Part shown: in pieces, positions 1-6,812 of the stretch
How the letters are laid out: each line of letters begins with the position of its first letter
Numbering within the stretch: the first letter of the stretch is position 1
Program-made: the position numbers and the translations under genes
The notes under the pieces: model-generated
Seen by the model: the letters and a program-made list of their open reading frames with translations, nothing else
Databases searched by the model: none
Told to the model about the DNA's origin: nothing
NCBI RefSeq assembly: GCF_004217135.1
Contig: NZ_SHKK01000001.1
Span: 124,001-188,000 of the forward strand
Source: Micromonospora violae
GTDB lineage: Bacteria; Actinomycetota; Actinomycetes; Mycobacteriales; Micromonosporaceae
Reading direction: 5' to 3'
DNA: 64,000 bases

Positions 1-1463
1 GGGGTTGCGCTGGCGTTGGCGGCGATCTCGGGGAGGTCCGCCGGGCCGGGGTCGGCGGCCGGCAGGGGGCTGGGGTTGTGCGCGGCGGCGCGTACGGCGG
101 CGGCGACCGCCGGGGCGACCCGGGAGTCGAAGACGCTCGGCACGATCACCGTCGGGTTGATCTTGTCTTCGCCCACCACGTCGGCGATGGCCCGCGCGGC
201 AGCGATCGCCATCTCCTCGGTGAACTCCTCGGCGTGCGCGTCCAGCATGCCGCGGAACACCCCGGGGAACGCGAGCACGTTGTTGATCTGGTTCGGCTGG
301 TCCGAGCGACCGGTGGCGACCACGGCGGCGTGCTTGCGCGCCTCCCGCGGGTCGACCTCCGGGTCCGGGTTCGCGAGGGCGAAGACGATCGCGTCCTTCG
401 CCATCTGCGCGATGTCGTCGCCGGTGAGCAGGTTCGGCGCGCTGACCCCGATGAACACGTCCGCGCCCCGGATCGCGCCGGGCAGGTCGCCGGAGTAGTT
501 CTCCTTGTTGGTGTTCTCCGCCAGCCACTGCCACGCCGAGTTGAGCCCGGTCAGCCCGGAGTGCAGGGCGCCCTTCCGGTCGTACGCGATGATGTCGCCG
601 ACGCCCTGACGCAGCAGCAGCTTCATGATCGCGGTGCCGGCCGCGCCCGCCCCGGAGACGACCACCCGGACGTCCTCGAGCCGCTTGCCCACCACCCGCA
701 GCGCGTTGGTCAGCGCGGCCAGCACGCAGATCGCGGTGCCGTGCTGATCGTCGTGGAAGACCGGGATGTCCAGCGCCTCGCGCAGCCGGGCCTCGATCTC
801 GAAGCAGCGCGGTGCGGCGATGTCCTCCAGGTTGATGCCGCCGTAGGCCGGCGCGATCGCCTTGACGATCTGCACGATCTCGTCGGTGTCCTGGGTGTCC
901 AGCACCACCGGCCAGGCGTCCACCCCGCCGAAGCGCTTGAACAGCGCGGCCTTGCCCTCCATCACCGGCAGCGACGCGGCCGGGCCGAGGTTGCCCAGGC
1001 CGAGCACCGCCGAGCCGTCACTGACCACCGCGACGGTGTTGCGCTTGATGGTCAGTCGCCGGGCGTCGGCCGGGTTCTCGGCGATCGCCATGCAGACCCG
1101 GGCAACACCCGGGGTGTACGCGCGCGACAGCTCGTCACGGTTGCGCAGCGCGACCTTCGAGGTCACCTCGATCTTGCCGCCCAGGTGCAGCAGGAACGTC
1201 CGGTCCGACACCTTGCGGACGTCCACGCCGTCCAGCGCGGTCAGCGCTTCGACCACCTGGTCGGCGTGACCGGCGTCGGCCGTGTCGCAGGTCAGGTCGA
1301 CGATCACGTGGGTCGGGTCCGAGTCCACCACGTCCAACGCCGTGACGATCGCCCCGGCCTCGCCGACGGAGGTGGTGAGCCGGCCGATCGAGGAGGCGTC
1401 CGCGGTGACGGCGATCCGGATGGTGATCGAAAATCCGGCGCTGGGCAGTCGGGTGATGGCCAC
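1..1463 (-). CDS. NAD(P)-dependent malic enzyme (partial, C-terminus off window)
   Basis: Oxidatively decarboxylates malate to pyruvate, feeding pyruvate and reducing power from the TCA cycle. About 487 residues lie in the window and no stop is reached, so probably only a short tail is missing. An ACT-like domain occupies roughly residues 5-85. The malic enzyme core begins with AYTPGVA near residue 116, followed by ALFKRFGG, the metal-binding EDIAAPRCFEIE stretch, FHDDQHGTA, the dinucleotide-binding SGAGAAGTA loop and FALANPDPE. The start is GTG at 1461-1463, preceded by a GGAGGG ribosome site. The ACT domain suggests allosteric control by a small ligand (family knowledge). It is divergent from hflX. 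Whether NAD or NADP is preferred cannot be decided from the sequence. Confidence 0.93.
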   Translation of the reverse strand, partial: MAITRLPSAGFSITIRIAVTADASSIGRLTTSVGEAGAIVTALDVVDSDPTHVIVDLTCDTADAGHADQVVEALTALDGVDVRKVSDRTFLLHLGGKIEVTSKVALRNRDELSRAYTPGVARVCMAIAENPADARRLTIKRNTVAVVSDGSAVLGLGNLGPAASLPVMEGKAALFKRFGGVDAWPVVLDTQDTDEIVQIVKAIAPAYGGINLEDIAAPRCFEIEARLREALDIPVFHDDQHGTAICVLAALTNALRVVGKRLEDVRVVVSGAGAAGTAIMKLLLRQGVGDIIAYDRKGALHSGLTGLNSAWQWLAENTNKENYSGDLPGAIRGADVFIGVSAPNLLTGDDIAQMAKDAIVFALANPDPEVDPREARKHAAVVATGRSDQPNQINNVLAFPGVFRGMLDAHAEEFTEEMAIAAARAIADVVGEDKINPTVIVPSVFDSRVAPAVAAAVRAAAHNPSPLPAADPGPADLPEIAANASAT

Positions 1464-1646
1464 GGGATCCCTCCGTAACGGCTGTGCGGCCAGTCGACCG
1501 CCGCCCGCATTTCTACCGGGTTGTCGCCGCCGACCAGCATTCGCCCCCACTTTTGGCGACCTTCACCATGGGCATATAGCAGGTGCGTTCGGCGTTGAGT
1601 CATGTCAGGATTACGTTCTACTTATCAAAACGGACAGGAGAACCGC

Positions 1647-3101
1647 TTGCGAGACCAGGAGAGCTTTGTCCCCGTCGAGGACGAGCTCGACGACGTCACC
1701 ACCGGCGAAATGGAGCTGTCGGAGCGGCAGTCCCTCCGACGCGTTCCGGGCCTGTCAACCGAGCTCACCGACGTCACCGAGGTGGAATACCGCCAGCTGC
1801 GGCTGGAGCGGGTCGTCCTGGTGGGCGTCTGGACGGAAGGCACGGTCACCGACGCGGAAAATTCGCTGACCGAGCTCGCCGCGCTGGCCGAGACCGCCGG
1901 TTCGCAGGTGCTCGAAGGGCTCATCCAACGTCGTACCCGACCCGACCCGGCGACGTACATCGGCCGCGGCAAGGTCGACGACCTCGGCGCGGTGGTGCTC
2001 TCCACCGGCGCCGACACGGTCATCTGTGACGGTGAGCTGTCCCCGTCGCAGCTGCGCAACCTGGAGCAGCGCACCAAGGTCAAGGTCGTCGACCGTACGG
2101 CGCTGATCCTCGACATCTTCGCCCAGCACGCCAAGAGCAAGGAAGGTAAGGCGCAGGTCGAGCTGGCCCAGCTCGAATACCTGCTGCCCCGACTGCGCGG
2201 TTGGGGTGAGACGCTCTCCCGGCAGACCGGTGGTTCCGGCCGGGGTGGCGGCGCCGGTGGCGGTGTGGGTGTTCGTGGTCCCGGTGAGACCAAGCTGGAG
2301 ACCGACCGGCGACGCATCCGTCACCGCATCTCCCGGCTACGTCGTGAGATCAAGAGCATGAAGACGGTACGCGTGACCAAGCGGGCCCGACGCTCCCGCA
2401 ACGCGGTTCCCGCGGTCGCCATCGCCGGCTACACCAACGCCGGCAAGTCCAGCCTGCTCAACCGCCTGACCGGGGCGGGCGTGCTGGTGGAGAACGCGCT
2501 GTTCGCCACGCTGGACCCGACGACCCGCAAGGCCACCGCCTCGGACGGGCGGCTCTACACCCTGTCCGACACTGTCGGTTTCGTCCGGCACCTGCCGCAC
2601 CAGATCGTCGAGGCGTTCCGCTCGACGCTGGAGGAGGTCGCCGAGGCGGACCTGGTGGTGCACGTCGTCGACGGCACCCACCCGGACCCGGAGGAGCAGG
2701 TCCGCGCGGTTCACACGGTGCTCGCCGAGGTGGGCGCCGACCGGCTCCCCGAGCTGTTGGTGGTCAACAAGACCGACGCGGCCGACGAGGACACTCTGCT
2801 GCGGCTCAAGCGGCTCTGGCCGGACGCGATCTTCGTGTCCGCGCACTCCGGGCGGGGCGTCGACGGGCTGCGCGCGGCGATCGAGGAGCGGCTGCCGAGC
2901 CCGGCCGTGGAGGTCCGGGCCGTGCTGCCGTACGACCGGGGCGACCTGGTGGCTCGGGCGCACCGCACGGGTGAGGTGCTCAGCACGGCGCACCTGCCGG
3001 AGGGCACCCTGCTGCACGTCCGCGTCGGCGCGGAGTTGGCGGCGGAGTTGGCGGCGTTCGACCTGGAGAGGCAGGGGCAGGCGGCCGGCAGCCGCTCCTG
3101 A
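1647..3101 (+). CDS. hflX: GTPase HflX
   Basis: Ribosome-associated GTPase of the Obg/HflX superfamily, known to bind 50S subunits and to help rescue stalled or heat-damaged ribosomes. The N-terminal HflX domain carries the glycine-rich linker just before GPGETKLETDRR. The G domain follows with P-loop GYTNAGKSS near residue 260, DTVGFV (G3) and NKTD (G4). I chose TTG at 1647 because AGGAG sits 6-7 bases upstream; an in-frame ATG at 1602 would add 15 residues but has no clear ribosome site. The resulting 484 residues suit actinobacterial HflX, which are longer than the E. coli protein because of an acidic N-terminal extension. Divergent from the malic enzyme gene. Confidence 0.95.
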   Translation: MRDQESFVPVEDELDDVTTGEMELSERQSLRRVPGLSTELTDVTEVEYRQLRLERVVLVGVWTEGTVTDAENSLTELAALAETAGSQVLEGLIQRRTRPDPATYIGRGKVDDLGAVVLSTGADTVICDGELSPSQLRNLEQRTKVKVVDRTALILDIFAQHAKSKEGKAQVELAQLEYLLPRLRGWGETLSRQTGGSGRGGGAGGGVGVRGPGETKLETDRRRIRHRISRLRREIKSMKTVRVTKRARRSRNAVPAVAIAGYTNAGKSSLLNRLTGAGVLVENALFATLDPTTRKATASDGRLYTLSDTVGFVRHLPHQIVEAFRSTLEEVAEADLVVHVVDGTHPDPEEQVRAVHTVLAEVGADRLPELLVVNKTDAADEDTLLRLKRLWPDAIFVSAHSGRGVDGLRAAIEERLPSPAVEVRAVLPYDRGDLVARAHRTGEVLSTAHLPEGTLLHVRVGAELAAELAAFDLERQGQAAGSRS

Positions 3102-3151
3102 GCGGCCACGGCGTCATCCATCGGAAACGCGCGGCATGCGACACTGGCCGA

Positions 3152-4846
3152 ATGCGCCGCGTTGTTTCCTCGGTCACGGTTGCCCTCGGCCTGTTCGGGG
3201 CAACCGTGGCGCTCGCCGGAGCCGCCGTAGCGGCTCCCGCCCCTGGGTCGTCCGGGCCGCCTGCCGCCAACCCTGGCCAGAAGCGATGCACGATCACCGA
3301 CGAGCGCCTACGGGAGCTGTCCGGGCTGGTCGCCACCAAGAGTGGCTTCATCGTCATCAACGACAGCACCGAGAACGCGGCACGCAAGCGGGTCTTCTTC
3401 CTCGACAGCAAGTGCAAGGTCTCGAAGGAGGTCCGCTTCTCGGGGCAGGGTCCGTCCGACACCGAGGATCTCGCCCTGTCCAAGGACGGCAAGACCCTCT
3501 GGATCGCCGACACCGGTGACAACCCCGACTCTAAGGAGCGCCGCAGCCGCGTCGCGGTCTGGTCGATGTCGGTCACCGGCACCAGGCAGCCGACGCTGCA
3601 CCGGCTCTCCTACCCCGAGGCCAAACCGCACGACGCCGAGGCGCTGCTCATCGGCGACGACGGGAAACCGCTGATCATCACCAAGGTGACCAGTGGCAAG
3701 GCCGAGATCTACACGCCGTCGGCGGCACTGAAGAGCGGCGACACCGAGCCGGTGCCGATGCGTAAGGCCGGCGAGATCACGCTGCCGAAGACCCAGACGG
3801 AGAACACCCTCAACACGTTCGGCCGGATCGCCATCACCGGCGCGACGCGGGCACCGGACGGCTCCCGGGTGGTTCTGCGCACCTACGCGGACGCCTTCGA
3901 GTTCGACGTGACCGACGGCGACATCGTGGGCGCGCTCACCACCGGCAAGCCGCGGGTGACGCCCCTGGCCGACCCGTTCGGCGAGGCCATCAGCTACTCC
4001 TCGGACGGCAAGTCGTTCCTCACCGTCTCCGACGCGGGCCGGTTCACCGAAGACGAGCCGCTGGAAATCCTCGGCTACACCCCGTCCACCTCCACCGCGG
4101 TGCCACTGAGCCCGGAGGAGGGCGGCAAGCCAGCCAGCTCGAAATCCTGGGTCGACGGGCTGAGCCTCGACGACATCACGTACCTGGTCGGCTCGGTCGG
4201 GCTGCTCGGTCTGCTGTTGGTCGTCGCCGGCATCTTCGGCATCCTCCGCGCCCGCCGTCGCCCGCCGGCCGCTGACGCGTCCGACCCGGATGGCGAGCCG
4301 TTCGCTCCGCGCGGGGGCCGTGGTGCCGTCGACGGGTTCCCGGCCGATGACGACCGCAGGGGTGGTGTCTACGGGGGCGGTGCGCCGGCCGGCGGTGCCG
4401 TCTACGGCGGCGGTGCGGCTCGTGGTGGCCCGGCCCCGGCGGGTGGTGCCGTCTATGGCGGTGGCCGGCCGGCTGCGGCTGACGGTGGCTACGGTGCGCC
4501 ACGACCGGACGGCGGCGGTGCCGGCGTGTACGGCGGTGGACGTCCCCCGGCCGGTGGCGGTCGTCCGCCAGCTGGTGGCGGTCGTCCCCCGGCTGGTGGT
4601 GGTGGTCGTCCGCACGGTGGCGGTGGTCGCCCGCAGGGCACTGGCGGTGGCCGTCCCGGTGGCGGCGTGTACGGCGGCGACGGCGGTCAGCCTGGCGCTG
4701 GTCGCGCGGAGCCGCCACGGCGCGGTGGGCAGGAGCCCGACTACCGGGGTCAGCGGCCCGGCCGCCGACGCGACGAGGACGCGCCCGTCGACCCGTACGG
4801 GCAGTATCCTGGGGGCGGTCGCGGTCACCGGGGTGACCGTTACTGA
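3152..4846 (+). CDS. Membrane-anchored propeller-like protein with Gly-rich tail
   Basis: Function unknown. A signal peptide covers about residues 1-28 (basic start, hydrophobic core, AVAAP end). Residues 30-335 look like an exported beta-propeller: blade-like stretches include ALSKDGKTLWIADTGDN and ISYSSDGKSFLTVSDAG. One membrane segment lies at about 344-366, followed by basic RARRRP. The last 180-200 residues are extremely rich in Gly, Pro and Arg, with repeats such as GGGRPPA and VYGGG, and would be cytoplasmic if the topology is type I. The gene starts 50 bp after hflX on the same strand and ends at a strong hairpin shared with convergent lexA. It is a hypothetical protein; similar ones occur beside hflX in relatives (inference). 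Confidence 0.8.
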   Translation: MRRVVSSVTVALGLFGATVALAGAAVAAPAPGSSGPPAANPGQKRCTITDERLRELSGLVATKSGFIVINDSTENAARKRVFFLDSKCKVSKEVRFSGQGPSDTEDLALSKDGKTLWIADTGDNPDSKERRSRVAVWSMSVTGTRQPTLHRLSYPEAKPHDAEALLIGDDGKPLIITKVTSGKAEIYTPSAALKSGDTEPVPMRKAGEITLPKTQTENTLNTFGRIAITGATRAPDGSRVVLRTYADAFEFDVTDGDIVGALTTGKPRVTPLADPFGEAISYSSDGKSFLTVSDAGRFTEDEPLEILGYTPSTSTAVPLSPEEGGKPASSKSWVDGLSLDDITYLVGSVGLLGLLLVVAGIFGILRARRRPPAADASDPDGEPFAPRGGRGAVDGFPADDDRRGGVYGGGAPAGGAVYGGGAARGGPAPAGGAVYGGGRPAAADGGYGAPRPDGGGAGVYGGGRPPAGGGRPPAGGGRPPAGGGGRPHGGGGRPQGTGGGRPGGGVYGGDGGQPGAGRAEPPRRGGQEPDYRGQRPGRRRDEDAPVDPYGQYPGGGRGHRGDRY

Positions 4847-4857
4847 TCGGCGCTGAC

Positions 4858-4895
4858 GCGCTCACCCGCCCTAGACGAGCGGTGCGGGTGAGCGC
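4858..4895. terminator. Bidirectional terminator between propeller gene and lexA
   Basis: A perfect 12-bp inverted repeat (GCGCTCACCCGC at 4858-4869 and GCGGGTGAGCGC at 4884-4895) with a 14-nt loop lies between two convergent genes. There is no T-run, which is usual for actinobacterial hairpin terminators. Confidence 0.75.
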
Positions 4896-4919
4896 TGTGG
4901 GCACCCACCCGCCGCTCGG

Positions 4920-5705
4920 TCAGATCCGGCGTAGCACCGCGACGACCCGGCCCATGATGGTGGCGTCATCGCCGGGGATCGGGTCGAAGGCCGGGTTCTG
5001 GGGCATCAGCCAGACGTGCCCGTCGCGTCGCCGGTAGGTCTTGACGGTGGCCTCTCCGTCGAGCATGGCGGCCACGATCTCGCCGGAGTCGGCGGTCGGC
5101 TGCTGCCGGACGACCACCCAGTCGCCGTCGCAGATCGCCGCGTCGAGCATCGAGTCGCCCTTGACCTGGAGCATGAAGACTTCGCCCTCGCCCACCAGCT
5201 CGCGGGGGAGCGGGAAGATGTCCTCCACGGCCTGCTCGGCGAGGATCGGGCCACCGGCGGCGATCCGACCGAGCATCGGCACGTACGCCGGGGTCGGTCG
5301 TTGTGCCCTCGACAGCTCGTCGTCGATCGCCTCGCTGGGGGCGCGGACGTCCACCGCGCGCGGCCGGTTCGGGTCGCGGCGCAGGAAGCCCTTCTTCTCC
5401 AGCTCCTTGAGCTGGTAGGCGACGCTGGACGGCGACACCAGGCCGACCGCCTCGCCGATCTCCCGGACGCTCGGCGGGTAGCCGTGCCGTTCCACCCAGG
5501 TGCGGATGAACTCCAGGATGCGGCGCTGGCGGGCGGTCAGGTCGACCGTCGCCGGGTCGGGGAAGGCGCTGACCACCGGGGTGACCGGGCGCACGGCGGG
5601 CTGGCCCGTCCGGCTGCGCGCGGCGCTGCGGCGTCGGGTGGCCGGCGGGCCCGCCTCGGTGATCTGCTGCGGGCTCTTCGGCCGGCTGGCCCGGTCCTCG
5701 GTCAC
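4920..5705 (-). CDS. lexA: SOS repressor LexA
   Basis: Represses DNA-damage genes until RecA filaments stimulate its self-cleavage. The winged HTH is at about residues 53-118 ([13 protein letters not shown], then [13 protein letters not shown] and [14 protein letters not shown]). The peptidase domain shows the scissile Ala150-Gly151 in GRIAAGGP, nucleophile Ser185 in VKGDSM and Lys222 in ATVKTY, so autoproteolysis should be intact. The 261 residues include an N-terminal extension of about 50 basic residues typical of actinobacteria. GTG at 5703-5705 is the start, with GGGAGG upstream. The gene is divergent from nrdR and has LexA boxes in its own promoter region, so it is very likely autoregulated. 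Confidence 0.97.
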   Translation of the reverse strand: MTEDRASRPKSPQQITEAGPPATRRRSAARSRTGQPAVRPVTPVVSAFPDPATVDLTARQRRILEFIRTWVERHGYPPSVREIGEAVGLVSPSSVAYQLKELEKKGFLRRDPNRPRAVDVRAPSEAIDDELSRAQRPTPAYVPMLGRIAAGGPILAEQAVEDIFPLPRELVGEGEVFMLQVKGDSMLDAAICDGDWVVVRQQPTADSGEIVAAMLDGEATVKTYRRRDGHVWLMPQNPAFDPIPGDDATIMGRVVAVLRRI

Positions 5706-5779
5706 GTCCGTCCTCCCTGGTCGGCGCTGGGTGCCTCGTCGGCTCGTGGTGCGTGCGGTGGTGCCACGTTGTTCATGAC

Positions 5780-5806
5780 CGTATAGGTGAGATCAGTCAT
5801 TTTCAA
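5780..5806 (-). promoter_or_regulatory. lexA promoter candidate
   Basis: On the minus strand, TTGAAA (complement of 5801-5806) is followed after 15 bases by TATACG (complement of 5780-5785). The spacer is shorter than the ideal 17, so the exact -35 is uncertain. The first LexA box overlaps the -35, as expected for autorepression. Confidence 0.45.
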
Positions 5807-5818
5807 ACATCTGTACGA
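5803..5818. promoter_or_regulatory. LexA box 1
   Basis: TCAAACATCTGTACGA matches the Gram-positive SOS consensus TCGAACAnnTGTTCGA at 12 of 14 fixed positions and keeps the AACA/TGT core. It overlaps the lexA -35 candidate. Confidence 0.7.
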
Positions 5819-5855
5819 CCTCTCATCGGCGTGTCGGGGTGAAAAAGCGCTCCGC

Positions 5856-5871
5856 TCGTACGGATGTTCTG
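5856..5871. promoter_or_regulatory. LexA box 2 (weak)
   Basis: TCGTACGGATGTTCTG matches the SOS consensus at 10 of 14 positions; one half-site (TGTTC) is intact. Probably a low-affinity site if real. Confidence 0.35.
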
Positions 5872-5888
5872 ATAAATGGTACGTCAGG

Positions 5889-5904
5889 TCGTACTAGTGT
5901 TCGA
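5889..5904. promoter_or_regulatory. LexA box 3
   Basis: TCGTACTAGTGTTCGA matches TCGAACAnnTGTTCGA at 12 of 14 positions with a perfect right half-site. It lies about 185 bp upstream of the lexA start and about 135 bp upstream of the nrdR -35, so a direct effect on nrdR is uncertain. Confidence 0.65.
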
Positions 5905-6037
5905 TCTTCGCCCGTTTTCCGGCTCGGTTCGGCCGCCCGGCCGGTAACTCGGGCGGGGCCGTGGCGTTGGGTGTTCGGGTGTGGTGCGCAGCGTTGCTGA
6001 CCGGTTGGTCCGTGACGCGCCGGACACGCCGGCCAAC

Positions 6038-6066
6038 TTGACCCGGCTTCCGCGGCGACATACGGT
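6038..6066 (+). promoter_or_regulatory. nrdRJ promoter
   Basis: TTGACC (6038-6043) and TACGGT (6061-6066) are separated by exactly 17 bp, an excellent HrdB-type promoter. The predicted transcription start near 6073 falls inside the first NrdR box. Confidence 0.7.
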
Positions 6067-6069
6067 CGA

Positions 6070-6085
6070 CCCCTAGATGTAGTAG
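6070..6085. promoter_or_regulatory. NrdR box 1
   Basis: The core CTAGATGTAG (6073-6082) fits the NrdR core CwAtATaTwG at 8 of 10 positions. It sits at the predicted transcription start of nrdR, where bound NrdR would block initiation. Confidence 0.65.
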
Positions 6086-6101
6086 TGACACGGGCGTAAG
6101 T

Positions 6102-6117
6102 TGCCTACAGGTTGGGT
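6102..6117. promoter_or_regulatory. NrdR box 2
   Basis: The core CTACAGGTTG (6105-6114) fits the NrdR core at 7 of 10 positions. Its centre is 32 bp from that of box 1, about three helical turns, which is the usual spacing of paired NrdR boxes. Confidence 0.55.
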
Positions 6118-6243
6118 CTGACTACCGACCGCACTTCCGTAACGTTGATCACGGCGGCGCCATCCGAGGATGGCACCGTCGCGGTGAATCGTGCCCGGGA
6201 GTGTCCGGTCTGCTCGCAGTTGATCATTTTTAGGAGGTGGGCG

Positions 6244-6744
6244 ATGCGGTGTCCGTACTGCCGGCATGCTGACTCCCGGGTGGTCGACTCGCGGGAGGCC
6301 GACGACGGCCAGCTCATCCGACGGCGGCGATCCTGCCCGGAGTGCGGCAAGCGGTTCACCACCGTCGAGGAGGCGGTCCTCGCGGTCGTCAAGCGCAGCG
6401 GGGTGACCGAGCCGTTCAGTCGCACGAAGATCATCGGTGGGGTGCGTAAGGCGTGCCAGGGCCGGCCGGTGGACGACGACTCACTCGCGCTGCTCGCGCA
6501 GCGGGTGGAGGAGACGGTCCGGGCCAAGGGGGCCGCCGAGATCCCCAGCCACGACGTGGGCCTGGCGATCCTGGGTCCGTTGCGTGACCTGGACGAGATC
6601 GCCTACCTGCGGTTCGCCAGCGTCTACCGCTCGTTCGACTCGCTCGCCGACTTCGAGCGCGAGATCGAGACATTGCGGGCCGCGGCGCGAGCCCGGGAGC
6701 AGGGCCGGGCCGATGCGGTTGAGGCCGCCGGCCGTACCAGCTGA
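6244..6744 (+). CDS. nrdR: Transcriptional repressor NrdR
   Basis: ATP/dATP-sensing repressor of ribonucleotide reductase genes. The 166 residues have the standard layout: an N-terminal zinc ribbon with Cys3, Cys6, Cys31 and Cys34 (MRCPYC and CPECGKRF) and an ATP-cone at about 46-136 that senses nucleotides. The ATG at 6244 has AGGAGG six bases upstream and gives the conserved MRCPYC start; an in-frame extension from 6112 is rejected. It is followed after about 70 bp by nrdJ and is probably co-transcribed with it. Two NrdR boxes in its own promoter imply autoregulation together with nrdJ. Confidence 0.97.
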   Translation: MRCPYCRHADSRVVDSREADDGQLIRRRRSCPECGKRFTTVEEAVLAVVKRSGVTEPFSRTKIIGGVRKACQGRPVDDDSLALLAQRVEETVRAKGAAEIPSHDVGLAILGPLRDLDEIAYLRFASVYRSFDSLADFEREIETLRAAARAREQGRADAVEAAGRTS

Positions 6745-6812
6745 GTCTTCACAGGTTTTTCGAGAGATTGGGACGCGCGGTGGGTGACCGCGCAGACGAG
6801 GGGGGCGACGGC

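Larger units (their letters stand above)
5706..6243. promoter_or_regulatory. Divergent lexA/nrdR control region
   Basis: This 538-bp gap has no convincing gene. It contains a lexA promoter, three LexA-box candidates near the lexA side, one clear nrdR promoter, two NrdR-box candidates and an nrdR leader of about 170 nt. An ORF that runs into nrdR from 6112 is taken to be leader sequence, because the nrdR ATG at 6244 has an AGGAGG site and gives the family-standard N-terminus. Confidence 0.8.

Noticed and set aside
78..1478. Long plus-strand frame of 466 codons opposite the malic enzyme
   Set aside because: It is the antisense shadow of a clearly conserved gene; composition is Arg/Val/Asp-rich with no domain.
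6112..6243. N-terminal extension of NrdR by 44 residues
   Set aside because: The ATG at 6244 has a strong ribosome site and gives the invariant MRCPYC start; the extension overlaps NrdR box 2.
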